From Thermoanaerobaculia bacterium (GTDB lineage Bacteria; Acidobacteriota; Thermoanaerobaculia; Multivoradales; J023), in NCBI GenBank assembly GCA_030431255.1, contig JAUIJL010000001.1, positions 558,001 to 622,000 of the forward strand: DNA of 64,000 nt. The letters are read 5' to 3'. Numbering within the stretch: position 1 is the first letter of the stretch; the number at the start of each line of letters is the position of its first letter. The translations under genes were made by a program, and so were the position numbers. A model generated the notes under the pieces. That model made no database searches, was not told the origin of the DNA, and was given only the letters and a program-made list of their open reading frames with translations. Positions 50,785 through 59,526 of the stretch are shown here, piece by piece.

Positions 50785-53784
50785 CTAGTCCTCACCTTCA
50801 AAGGGCACTCCTTCGGTCATCCAGGCCGGGGCGGGTGCCCCTTTTAGGTAGTGGTCGAAGTATTGCTTCATCTTGATGGAGTAGTCCAACTTGTTGGCGT
50901 ATTGCTGTAGGTGATGCGGCTCTCCCCGGTACTGCAAGAAGATGGACTCCTTGTCGAGACGTCGAAGGGCCAGGTAGAGCTCGACGCCTTGGGTCCAGGG
51001 CACGGCCTCGTCCGCGTCGCCGAATTGGAGCAGAAGGGGAGTCTCGATGCGGTCGGCGTAGAACAGGGGCGAGTTTTCGATATAGAGGTCCCGTCCTTGC
51101 CACAGAGATGCTCCGAGGCGGCTTTGGGTTCGCTCGTATTGGAATTGCCGGGCCAAACCCGTGCCATAGCGAATGCCACCGTAGGCGCTGGTCATATTGG
51201 AGACCGGGGCTCCCGCGACCGCGGCGGCGAACATATGGGTTTGGGTCACGACGAAGGTGGTTTGATAGCCCGACCAGGAGTGACCGTGCAAGCCCAACGC
51301 GTCGGGGTCGGCCACTCCCATTTCCACCAGCTTGTTCAGGCCCGGCACCAAGGCCTTGACCGCCGACAAACCGGGACGACCGACCTCGAAACGGACGTCG
51401 GGCAAAAAAACGCAATATCCATGGGATGCGTAGATCGGAAAGCTGGGTCGGTGGTTGACCTTGGGCTCGTTGAATTCGTGGAGCCTTTGGGAAAAGAAGC
51501 GATAGTAATAGGTGAGCACAGGGCAACGCTCGCCGTCGGCTAGGGTCTCCGGTCGGATCAACACCCCTTGAAGAGGAATCCCGTCAGAGCTTCGCCATTC
51601 CACAAGCTCCGCTCGACCCCAAGCAAAATCTTTGATTTGAGGGTTGGCTCGGCTGATTTGGCGACGATTCTCGAAACCCACGTCCGCGGCCCAAAGATTG
51701 GGAAACTCGCGGTAGCTCTCTTGGGTGAAGAGCAGGCGCGGATGTGCTTCGGCCACCTGGATGAGCTCGAAGCGTTTTTCGGCCTCGTGGATCTTTTTGA
51801 ATTCCGCGGTGACCGGATTCAGTCTCCACAGACTGTCGTTTTTGGTCCGGTCGCGATAGCCCTCCACCAGCCAGGGGCCCTTCGTCGGCACCGAGTCCAG
51901 CTTCGGATCGAGGTCCCAGAGTCGGAATTGGGTCTTCTCCCGGCGGCCTAGCCCTTCGGTGAGGCAAGCGGGCTCTTCGGGCGGCGAGACGGGGAATCGC
52001 CAGATGTCGAATTTGTCGTAAATCAGAACCGCGCTGCCGTCTTCCAAGAAACCCGCGGAGCCGTAGCCGGGAGCTGCCGATGGATAGTCATGATCCTCGT
52101 CGGCGAACGACACGTCCAGCCCGGCGGTCAGCCGGCGTTTGGTGTCGGTGTCCGCATCGTAAAGGTGCCAATGCCCGTCCTCGTACCAGGCAACCTGCCG
52201 TCCGCTCGGCGAGAGCTGCGGGGTAGCCTCGCCGAGGCGGCGAGCCAACAGCTCGCGCTCACCGGTCTCCAGGGAGATCCAATAGAGGTCGGCGAAGAAG
52301 CCTTCCCAGGTCCGTTCGCGCAAATAGGGTGTCTCCGCCGTGCCCCAGACCCCCCGAGCGCTGTGGGTCGGCTCGACGGTCCGCACATCAGGGGCGGCGA
52401 GCGGCACAAGACTCGCATCCGACAGATGAAAGACCGCGAGATAGGTTCGGTCCTTCTCGGTCTCCCACTCCTCGCGCTCGTTGCTTTTGATCAGGGGATC
52501 GTCCACGTGCCAAACGTCCAGGTCCGCGTCGGCGAGGATGGTTTGCACGTCATAGGGGTCGAATTCCGATTCGCTCTCGTCGTCTGAGCTCGGTGTTGCT
52601 CGGCGGGCTTTGAAGCCGAAAAACAAACGTCGACCGTCACGGCTCCAGGTCAAGGTGTTGACGGAAGGGATGTGTCGGCCCTCCGGTGCGGCCGCGGTGG
52701 TGACGATCTCTCGCGCCTCCCGGGTTCGGCCGTGCCAGAGCTGAATCGACCCGTCGCCGGGCTCGCCGTCGGCGTCGTCGACCGCTGACACAAAGGCCAG
52801 ATCGGGGGTCGTTTCCGACCAGGCGAGAGCGGTGTAACGCCCATTTCGAGCCGACGCCACTTGCAAGGCGTTTTCAAGCGTGGGCGGGGAGTCCGTCAAG
52901 GGCAATACGTAGAGGCCGTTAGCACCTTCTGGAGCCGCCACCGAATAGGCTAAGAAATCGGAGGTTTCAGCGATCAGAGCCGACTCGACATGGGGGATCT
53001 CCAGCTCGTTTCCCGAGCCGAGGTGGCGGACGCGAAGGGTCGAGCCGAGTCGCTCCTCTTTTTTGTCGTCGTCTTCGTCGGATTCGTCTAGCTCCTCGGT
53101 CGGCACTTCTATGGATGCCTGCTCCGAGCTTTTGGGCTCTCCTTGGTCCTCGGCTTCTACCTGGCCTTCGGTTTCTGCAAGACCCTCTTCGCCGGCACTT
53201 CCTTCTATCTCAGCCTCCTCGGGAGCACAGCCTCGGGAGTCTTTGTCGGTGTCTTGCTCCTTCGGCGCCTTGGCATGGTGGATCCAAATCCATTGGCCAT
53301 CGGCCGAGAAACCGAAGCTCTCGACGCGCTCGACATCGATTCGTGCGTCCGACTGGGTGCTCAGGAGCGCTAGGCCGTTCTTCGGGGCTGCTTCCGGGTC
53401 GTCCTCCGGGGCATTTTCCAGCTCCTCGAGGGTCGGCACCACCAAGGCGGCGATCCAAGAGCCGTCCTGAGTGAGGGCAGGAGAGCGTCCTCGCTCGATG
53501 GTCGCCTTTCGGTTGCCGTCGAGGGCACGAGCCTCGACCATTCCGTCTCCCCGGTCCGGGCGCAGCTCATACGCCGTCCACGAGCCGTCTTCGGAGATCA
53601 CCGGATCCACCAGGGTGTGGAATTTCATCAGATCGACGAAACCCAAAACTTTGCCGGCTTTGGCGCCTTCCGCTTGGGCGACTGCGGCAACGGCTGGTGC
53701 GGCAACGGCTAATATGGTGAAAACAACGATGCCGATGATCCGCCGGCGAAGATCCCTCGAAGGGCTAGGAGGAGGTAGTTGCAT
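50785..53784 (-). CDS. Exported S9-family (prolyl oligopeptidase-type) peptidase
   Basis: A 999-aa protein. The start is taken as ATG 53784, because the signal peptide (RRRIIGIVVFTILAVAAPAVAAVA) directly follows; the frame is open to 53994 without good content. The N-terminal 600 residues form a beta-propeller of the WD40-like type. They include an Asp/Glu-rich insertion of about 70 residues (EEAEIEGSAGEEG to DESDEDDDKKEE). The C-terminal alpha/beta hydrolase domain has the nucleophile LGLHGHSWSGYQT (Ser), an Asp in FGDADEAVPW and a His in GEPHHLQQ. Such peptidases cut oligopeptides outside the cytoplasm. It is divergent from a PqqB-like gene. Confidence 0.9.
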   Translation of the reverse strand: MQLPPPSPSRDLRRRIIGIVVFTILAVAAPAVAAVAQAEGAKAGKVLGFVDLMKFHTLVDPVISEDGSWTAYELRPDRGDGMVEARALDGNRKATIERGRSPALTQDGSWIAALVVPTLEELENAPEDDPEAAPKNGLALLSTQSDARIDVERVESFGFSADGQWIWIHHAKAPKEQDTDKDSRGCAPEEAEIEGSAGEEGLAETEGQVEAEDQGEPKSSEQASIEVPTEELDESDEDDDKKEERLGSTLRVRHLGSGNELEIPHVESALIAETSDFLAYSVAAPEGANGLYVLPLTDSPPTLENALQVASARNGRYTALAWSETTPDLAFVSAVDDADGEPGDGSIQLWHGRTREAREIVTTAAAPEGRHIPSVNTLTWSRDGRRLFFGFKARRATPSSDDESESEFDPYDVQTILADADLDVWHVDDPLIKSNEREEWETEKDRTYLAVFHLSDASLVPLAAPDVRTVEPTHSARGVWGTAETPYLRERTWEGFFADLYWISLETGERELLARRLGEATPQLSPSGRQVAWYEDGHWHLYDADTDTKRRLTAGLDVSFADEDHDYPSAAPGYGSAGFLEDGSAVLIYDKFDIWRFPVSPPEEPACLTEGLGRREKTQFRLWDLDPKLDSVPTKGPWLVEGYRDRTKNDSLWRLNPVTAEFKKIHEAEKRFELIQVAEAHPRLLFTQESYREFPNLWAADVGFENRRQISRANPQIKDFAWGRAELVEWRSSDGIPLQGVLIRPETLADGERCPVLTYYYRFFSQRLHEFNEPKVNHRPSFPIYASHGYCVFLPDVRFEVGRPGLSAVKALVPGLNKLVEMGVADPDALGLHGHSWSGYQTTFVVTQTHMFAAAVAGAPVSNMTSAYGGIRYGTGLARQFQYERTQSRLGASLWQGRDLYIENSPLFYADRIETPLLLQFGDADEAVPWTQGVELYLALRRLDKESIFLQYRGEPHHLQQYANKLDYSIKMKQYFDHYLKGAPAPAWMTEGVPFEGED

Positions 53785-54129
53785 GGAATGGATCCTGATG
53801 TAAGTGGATGGGTCTCGGGCCAGTTGGATACGAACGGCGTCTGAAGACGGATGAGAATTGTAGTGGATCCTGTCCCTAGGGCCGAATCGACAGGAACGAC
53901 TCGGGGAACCCAGCGAAGAAGGCGAATGAAGATACGAAAGAACACACGAAAGAACACACGGTGGAGATCGAGCTCGATGATCCACGGGAACCATGCCGCG
54001 AAGAATGGATTAGCGAAGCCCAGCTCGGTAGAGAGTGGTACAGGAATAGGCACAGGAATAGGCACAGGAATAGGCACAGGAATAGGCACAGGAATAGGCA
54101 CAGGAATAGGCACAGGAATAGGCACAGGA
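53785..54129. other. Divergent intergenic region with two tandem repeats
   Basis: About 345 bases. It carries two copies of the 12-base unit ACGAAAGAACAC at 53934-53957 and the 12-base microsatellite at 54041-54131. Both genes transcribed away from it lack a clear promoter consensus. An open frame (from 53851) runs through the repeat in phase with the right-hand gene, but is not protein-like before 54130. Confidence 0.6.
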
Positions 54130-54131
54130 AT
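54041..54131 (+). repeat. 12-bp tandem repeat abutting a start codon
   Basis: Seven perfect copies of CAGGAATAGGCA plus a partial one run into ATG 54130 of the PqqB-like gene. Read in the gene's frame the unit would encode Gly-Ile-Gly-Thr. Each unit carries AGGA and TAGG, so the array also provides the likely SD (TAGG seven bases before ATG). Confidence 0.95.
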
Positions 54132-55140
54132 GGCCGCCCCGGCACCTCGATGGATGCCCTTGCTGTGTAGCCTTTCACTGGTGGCGGGCATCGTTTGGGC
54201 TGCCTCTTGGTCTGCCTCGGCTCAGGAGATTCCCGCGGAGAACGGCTCGAGAGGTGAGGTGGTGAACGAGCAAGACCGTCCGTATTTATTGGTGTTGGGG
54301 GTCGCCCAAGACGGTGGCGTGCCCCAAGCCGGCACCCGCTCGCGTCCCCGTTGGCAAGCTCCGGGCTTTCGGAGCTTGGCGACTTCCTTGGCCGTTGTAG
54401 ATCCCGCGGGTCCTTCCCGGCTGCTTTTCGATGCCACCCCGGATTTGCGGGAGCAATTAGCCATGCTGGACCGGTTGGCGCCAGTAACGGCTTCTCCGGG
54501 ATTGGACGGGATCTTTCTCACCCATGCCCACATGGGGCATTACACCGGGCTCATGTTTTTGGGTTTCGAGTCCATGGGCGCGTCCGGTGTGCCGGTCTTT
54601 GCCATGTCGCGCATGGCCGAGTATTTGCGGTCGAACGGGCCCTGGAGCCAGCTGGTGAGCTACGGCAACATCGAGCTGAAAGCAATCCATGACCGCCGAG
54701 CGGTCGAGGTGACGGCTCGCCTTCGCGTGACGCCGATTGCCGTGCCCCATCGCCAAGAATTCTCCGAGGTCGTGGGTTTTCGGATCCAAGGCCCTCAAAG
54801 ATCCGTGCTGTTCATTCCGGATATCGACAGCTGGCATGAGTGGGACGAAGCCGGGACGCGGATCGAGAATGAGATCGCCGCGGTAGACATCGCCTACTTG
54901 GACGGCACTTTTTTCGCCAACGGCGAGATCCCGGGGCGAGACATGAGCGGTTTCCCGCATCCATTTATCAGCCACTCGCTGGAGCGATTCCGGGACTTGC
55001 CCGTGTCGGAAAAGCGGAAGATCCGCTTTATCCATCTGAATCACACCAATCCGGCATTAAATCCCCACGGTGAAGCCAGGCGGCACATCGAGTCTTTGGG
55101 TTTCGCGGTGGCGGAGGAGGGGGAGCGGCAGGATCTCTAG
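54130..55140 (+). CDS. Exported PqqB-like metallo-beta-lactamase-fold hydrolase
   Basis: A 336-aa protein when started at ATG 54130, giving a signal peptide (LLCSLSLVAGIVWAASWSASA). The mature part begins YLLVLGVAQDGGVPQAG, like the start of PqqB. The metal-binding motif is FLTHAHMGHYTGL, with further ligand candidates in PHRQEFSEVVGF, FIPDIDSWHEWD, YLDGTFF and IHLNHTNPAL. The third position of HxHxDH is Gly instead of Asp. No other pqq genes are near, so a role in PQQ synthesis is unlikely. It is more probably an uncharacterised exported hydrolase. The frame open upstream through the repeat is not needed for the domain. Confidence 0.8.
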   Translation: MAAPAPRWMPLLCSLSLVAGIVWAASWSASAQEIPAENGSRGEVVNEQDRPYLLVLGVAQDGGVPQAGTRSRPRWQAPGFRSLATSLAVVDPAGPSRLLFDATPDLREQLAMLDRLAPVTASPGLDGIFLTHAHMGHYTGLMFLGFESMGASGVPVFAMSRMAEYLRSNGPWSQLVSYGNIELKAIHDRRAVEVTARLRVTPIAVPHRQEFSEVVGFRIQGPQRSVLFIPDIDSWHEWDEAGTRIENEIAAVDIAYLDGTFFANGEIPGRDMSGFPHPFISHSLERFRDLPVSEKRKIRFIHLNHTNPALNPHGEARRHIESLGFAVAEEGERQDL

Positions 55141-55157
55141 AGCTGGAGAAACAGCCG

Positions 55158-55589
55158 TCAGGATCCTTCGGGCCTGGAGCGAAGCAAGCGTTCCAAGGCC
55201 GGGAGAACCGGGATATCGGCTTTTGCCCAGCACAGACTATCCAGCTGGTCCGCACCGACCCAACGGATTTGATCGTGATCTTTGAGCCGGGGTCGCCCTT
55301 GGACGATCTCGGCCGTAAAGACGTCCAAAATGATGTGTTTGGCGAAATGATAGACGGTTCCGCGACCGAGCCGGGAACCGACCTCGATCTCCAGCTCGAG
55401 CTCTTCTCGAATTTCCCGTTTGAGAGCTTCTCCGGGACATTCACCAGGCTCGATCTTGCCCCCTGGGAATTCCCAACAGCCGGGGCTCGAGACGTGGGCT
55501 GCCCGCCGAGCGACTAGGCAGGTGTGGGAACGCAAAATGGCCGCCCCGACAACGTGTATTTCGTGGCGTTTCTCGCGGATATCTTCCAT
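55158..55589 (-). CDS. Nudix hydrolase (MutT-like)
   Basis: A 143-aa protein. The start is ATG 55589; the frame is open to 55844, overlapping the next gene, but those residues do not match the family. It opens with HEIHVVGAAILR. The Nudix box GGKIEPGECPGEALKREIREEL is intact with its Mg-binding Glu residues, preceded by GCWEFPGG. This size and the RRAAHVSSPGCWEFPGGK context fit 8-oxo-dGTP pyrophosphatases of the MutT type. It is convergent with the PqqB-like gene, 17 bases apart. Confidence 0.92.
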   Translation of the reverse strand: MEDIREKRHEIHVVGAAILRSHTCLVARRAAHVSSPGCWEFPGGKIEPGECPGEALKREIREELELEIEVGSRLGRGTVYHFAKHIILDVFTAEIVQGRPRLKDHDQIRWVGADQLDSLCWAKADIPVLPALERLLRSRPEGS

Positions 55590-55676
55590 GGAATCGGAGC
55601 TTTCCACGTTGCAAGCCTGATCAGGGTTGGCTAAGGTGGGGCAGTTCAATTTCGTCCCAGGGTTTTGAGGGCTACG

Positions 55677-56240
55677 ATGGCAATTTCGTCCGATCAGTTT
55701 CGAAACACACTGAGAATGTTCCCCGCAGGGGTAACGCTGGTGACCACCCGGACCCGAGACGGAAAACGTCACGGTATGACCGCGTCGTCGTTTACGTCGG
55801 TCTCCGCGGATCCACCACTGATCTCGGTGGTGATCGACCGCCAATCGACGATGAGCAACTTATTGTTGCACGAGACCAACTTCTTCGCCGTCAGCATTTT
55901 GGCCCACGATCAAGAAGAGCTTTCAAATCGCTTCGCCTCATCCCAAGAAGACCGCTTCGCGATCGGTAAATGGATCGAAGCGGAAACCGGTGCGCCCATT
56001 CTCGAAAACGCTTTGACCTGGCTCGATTGCCGAATTCACTTTCGGCAGCAAGCCGGATCTCACAACATTTTCGTCGGCCAAGTGCTGGCAAGCGAAGTGG
56101 TGCGTCCCGAGGATTTGCCGTTGCTGTATTGGAATCGTAACTATCGCGATGTCCTTCCCGATGCGGAGCTCGACAAACCGGTGGAGGAAAAGCCGATTTT
56201 TGGAGAATCGAGCGCCGTCAAAGCCGGCGAGGATTCATGA
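55677..56240 (+). CDS. Flavin reductase-like domain protein
   Basis: A 187-aa protein, start ATG 55677 with GAGG upstream (an in-frame TTG at 55665 is less likely). The sequence FRNTLRMFPAGVTLVTTR, GMTASSFTSVSADPPLISVV and NFFAVSILAHDQEELSNRFA is characteristic of the FMN-binding flavin reductase family (HpaC/DIM6-type). Such proteins reduce FMN/FAD with NAD(P)H, often for a partner monooxygenase. No monooxygenase is adjacent, so the partner is unknown. Confidence 0.9.
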   Translation: MAISSDQFRNTLRMFPAGVTLVTTRTRDGKRHGMTASSFTSVSADPPLISVVIDRQSTMSNLLLHETNFFAVSILAHDQEELSNRFASSQEDRFAIGKWIEAETGAPILENALTWLDCRIHFRQQAGSHNIFVGQVLASEVVRPEDLPLLYWNRNYRDVLPDAELDKPVEEKPIFGESSAVKAGEDS

Positions 56241-56339
56241 AGCTTCTGCCCGCCTTCGAATTCCCTCCCGTTTCCCACCGTTTTCACACGTCAAATGAGC
56301 ACGGCATATGATGACGTCAGATGAGCACGCAGGCCAATT

Positions 56340-58097
56340 ATGAGCAGTAATAAGGAAGTCGCCAAGCTTTTCGACCAGATGGCAGCGGGATTGGAAATCC
56401 TCGGCGCCAATCGATTCCGGGTCAACGCCTATAACCGCGCATCGAGGGTGATCGAAGACTTGACCGAAGATGTGCGAGCCGTGGTGGAGCAAGATTTGCC
56501 GACCGCGGTCAAACGCCTGACGGCTTTCGACGGCATCGGCAAAGGCATGGCGGAGAAGGTCGTCGAGGTGATCGAGACCGGAGAGATGACCGAGCTCAAG
56601 GAGCTTCTCCAGAAGGTGCCGGCCGGGGTTTTCGAGTTGCTCGAGATTCCCGGGATCGGGCCGAAAGCGGCTAAAGCCATGTGGGAGGAGCTCGGCATCG
56701 CGTCGGTGGAAGACCTCAAGGCGACGTCGGACGAGGATCTGGCGAAGGTACCTCGCATGGGCAAGAAAACCGTGGCCAACATTCGCAAGGCCATTGCCTT
56801 CAACGAGGAATCCGGCGATCGGGTGCCGATTGGGCTGGCAAAGCCGTTGGCAATCGAGATCCGCGAGGAGCTGGCGCAGCTGGACGGCGTGCGGCAGGTG
56901 GAATATGCCGGCAGCCTCCGACGGGGACGGGAGACCATCGGCGATCTCGATTTTCTGGTCGCTTGTGACGATTCGGCTCTAGCTCGCGACCATTTTGTCT
57001 CCATGCCCCGGGTGACCCAGGTGCTGGCCAAGGGCGAGACCAAGTCATCGGTTCGGGTGAAGGCCGGCGCCGTGGTGATGCAGGTCGACCTGAGGATCGT
57101 GCCCGAAGCGGTCTACGGTGCGGCTCTGATGTATTTCACCGGTTCGAAAGAGCACAACGTCCGGTTGCGGGAATTGGCCATCAAACAGGGCAAACGCCTG
57201 AATGAATACGGCCTTTTCTCCGGCACTGAAGAGCGACCCCAAGATTCCGGAGCCGAGCCCCTCGCGGCCCGCACGGAGCAGGAAATCTACGCCGATCTTG
57301 GCCTGCCGTGGGTAGCCCCGGAGCTGCGGGAAGATCGGGGGGAGCTGGAAAGGGGAGAGAAACCTCTGATCCAGGTGTCGGATATCCGCGCTGAGCTGCA
57401 CGCCCACACCACCGCCAGTGACGGTCGGCTTTCCATCGAAGAGCTGGCGCGGGAGGCGGCCGGCCGAGGATTCCACACCATCGCGGTGACCGATCACTCC
57501 AAAAGCCAACCGATCGCCAACGGGCTGACGGAAGATCGACTGAAGCGCCATATTGAGGCCATTCGGGAAGCGGACGAGGCGGTGCCGGAGATCAAGATCC
57601 TGGCCGGATCCGAGGTCGACATCCTGTCCGACGGTAGCTTGGACTACGATGATGAGCTCTTGGCGCAGCTGGATATCGTGGTCGCTTCACCCCATGCGGC
57701 GTTGCGGCAAGATCCCGCCACCGCCACCGAGCGGCTGCTGAAGGCCATCCGCCACCCTCTGGTGCACATCATCGGCCATCCCACGGGCAGAATCGTCAAT
57801 CGAAGGGAAGGGCTGGCCCCGGATTTGAAGGCTTTGATCGAGGCGGCGTTGGAGTCGGACACGGCGCTCGAAGTGAATGCCAATTGGAACCGCCTGGACC
57901 TGCGCGATACTCACCTCAGGGCCGCGGTCGATGCGGGGGTCAAGATCGCCATCAACACGGACGCACATGACTCTCGCCACTTCGATTTCATCAGCTACGG
58001 TGTGCAGACCGCCCGGCGAGCGGGCATGGAGCCTGAGTCTTGCATCAACACCTGGGATGCGGACCGGCTCCATGGCTGGCTACGTTCGAAACGCTAG
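56340..58097 (+). CDS. polX: DNA polymerase/3'-5' exonuclease PolX
   Basis: A 585-aa protein with the usual bacterial PolX order. The helix-hairpin-helix and 8-kDa region come first ([32 protein letters not shown]). The pol X nucleotidyltransferase follows ([18 protein letters not shown] with paired Asp; VQVDLRIV analogue in [12 protein letters not shown]). Last is a PHP phosphoesterase domain ([42 protein letters not shown]). The enzyme fills gaps in base-excision repair. All key motifs look intact. It ends one base before the end of the oppositely transcribed gene. Confidence 0.95.
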   Translation: MSSNKEVAKLFDQMAAGLEILGANRFRVNAYNRASRVIEDLTEDVRAVVEQDLPTAVKRLTAFDGIGKGMAEKVVEVIETGEMTELKELLQKVPAGVFELLEIPGIGPKAAKAMWEELGIASVEDLKATSDEDLAKVPRMGKKTVANIRKAIAFNEESGDRVPIGLAKPLAIEIREELAQLDGVRQVEYAGSLRRGRETIGDLDFLVACDDSALARDHFVSMPRVTQVLAKGETKSSVRVKAGAVVMQVDLRIVPEAVYGAALMYFTGSKEHNVRLRELAIKQGKRLNEYGLFSGTEERPQDSGAEPLAARTEQEIYADLGLPWVAPELREDRGELERGEKPLIQVSDIRAELHAHTTASDGRLSIEELAREAAGRGFHTIAVTDHSKSQPIANGLTEDRLKRHIEAIREADEAVPEIKILAGSEVDILSDGSLDYDDELLAQLDIVVASPHAALRQDPATATERLLKAIRHPLVHIIGHPTGRIVNRREGLAPDLKALIEAALESDTALEVNANWNRLDLRDTHLRAAVDAGVKIAINTDAHDSRHFDFISYGVQTARRAGMEPESCINTWDADRLHGWLRSKR

Positions 58098-58098
58098 C

Positions 58099-59526
58099 TC
58101 AGTAGGCGTTGTGCCAGAGACCGCTTCGGAAGGTCATCCAGAGGATCTTCAGATCCAAGAGGAACGACCAATTCTGGATGTAGTAGAGATCGTATTGGAT
58201 CCGTTTTTTGATCGAGGTATTACCCCGCCAGCCGTGCACTTGGGCCCAACCGGTGATTCCGGCTTTGACCCGATGGCGCAGCATGTAGTCCGGGATCTTG
58301 TGCTTGAACTCGTGCACGAAGGTCGGGCGCTCCGGACGGGGGCCGATAATCGACATCTCGCCCATCAGCACATTCCACAGCTGAGGTAGCTCGTCGATGG
58401 ACCATTGACGCATGAAGCTGCCCCAAGCGGTTCGCCGTGAGTCGCCTTTGATCGCCCAAACCGGCCCGGTCGACGATTCGGCGTCGACGCGCATGGAGCG
58501 GAATTTGAGGATCATGAAGCTTTGGCCGTCGAGCCCCATCCGTTCTTGCTTGTAGAACAAGGGACCTCGGTCTTCCCGCCAGATAAGCCAAGCGACGATC
58601 GGGAAGAACGGCATCAGCACGATCAAACCCGCGGAAGCGATGGCAATATCCATGGCCCGTTTCGCCAGGCTGCTCCAGCCTTGGAGGGGAACCTGAGAGA
58701 GGTTGATGACGGGAGTGCCGTCGAGATCTTCTAGGCTGGCGTGGTGGGTCGCGTATTGCAGCACGTCGGGAACGAGCTTGACCTCCACACAATGTCGGCT
58801 GACCTCCTCCATGATGCGCATCATTTTGCGATGGGCTTCTAGGGGAAGGGCGACATAAACCTGATCGATGCGGTGGGTCTCGAGGGCCGACTCGACGTCT
58901 CTGAGGGTGCCGAGGACCGGCACGTCGAGGAATCGGCGACCGGCTTTGCCCCGATCATCGTCGAGGAATCCCGCCACCTCAAACCCCAGCTCGCGATGGG
59001 CCTGCAGCTTGCTGACGATTTCCTTGCCCAGGTTGCCGGCGCCGACCACCAGGATACGTTGCAAATTGTGCCCGGCCAAACGGCGTCGTTGAAGGGCGTA
59101 ACGGGTGAGCACCCGTGCCGCAACCACCAAGAAGAGATCCGCGACCACGAAAATGCCGATGAAGGCACGGCTATATGTGAAAAGCGTGTCGGAATCGGCG
59201 GAGAGGGTCGGTCGATACCAGGCTTGCACCGCGGAAATCAGGAAGGTGGCGAAGAAGACCGCCAACATGATGGTCAACGCCTCGTCGACCCGGCTGCGAT
59301 CACGGCGGCTTTGATAGAGGCCGTGGAAATAGAAAACCACCGGCCACACCGCGAGCACGATGGGCAGGACCTGCAAATAACGAGCGAAATCGGGGATGCC
59401 TTTAGTAAGAGGTGGAATCCCGAGCTCGAAACGAATTAGCCAAGCGATGAAAAAGGCGAGAAGGGTTGCGACTAGATCGCCGGTCAAGTAGAGGAGTGCA
59501 TTGCTTCTCTTTTGCTTGCGAATCAT
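58099..59526 (-). CDS. Polyprenyl-phosphate sugar phosphotransferase (exopolysaccharide priming)
   Basis: A 475-aa membrane protein. The N-terminal half has four to five membrane helices and a Rossmann-like cytoplasmic region (ILVVGAGNLGKEIVSKLQ). The C-terminal catalytic domain is of the bacterial sugar transferase type: KRAMDIAIASAGLIVLMPFF, KQERMGLDGQSFMILKFRSM, RQWSIDELPQLWNVL, SIIGPRPERP and KAGITGWAQVHGWRG. It transfers a sugar 1-phosphate to undecaprenyl phosphate, starting repeat-unit synthesis. It is the last of three minus-strand genes with ATGA overlaps. Confidence 0.94.
   Translation of the reverse strand: MIRKQKRSNALLYLTGDLVATLLAFFIAWLIRFELGIPPLTKGIPDFARYLQVLPIVLAVWPVVFYFHGLYQSRRDRSRVDEALTIMLAVFFATFLISAVQAWYRPTLSADSDTLFTYSRAFIGIFVVADLFLVVAARVLTRYALQRRRLAGHNLQRILVVGAGNLGKEIVSKLQAHRELGFEVAGFLDDDRGKAGRRFLDVPVLGTLRDVESALETHRIDQVYVALPLEAHRKMMRIMEEVSRHCVEVKLVPDVLQYATHHASLEDLDGTPVINLSQVPLQGWSSLAKRAMDIAIASAGLIVLMPFFPIVAWLIWREDRGPLFYKQERMGLDGQSFMILKFRSMRVDAESSTGPVWAIKGDSRRTAWGSFMRQWSIDELPQLWNVLMGEMSIIGPRPERPTFVHEFKHKIPDYMLRHRVKAGITGWAQVHGWRGNTSIKKRIQYDLYYIQNWSFLLDLKILWMTFRSGLWHNAY

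Noticed and set aside
53851-54129. N-terminal extension of the PqqB-like protein through the Gly-Ile-Gly-Thr repeat
   Set aside because: The upstream 93 codons are not protein-like, and starting at 54130 gives a proper signal peptide; it cannot be excluded fully.
54041-54131. CRISPR-like array
   Set aside because: The units are directly adjacent with no spacers; it is a simple tandem repeat.
54130-55140. PQQ biosynthesis operon
   Set aside because: Only a PqqB-like gene is present; no precursor PqqA, PqqC, D or E genes nearby, and the product has a signal peptide.
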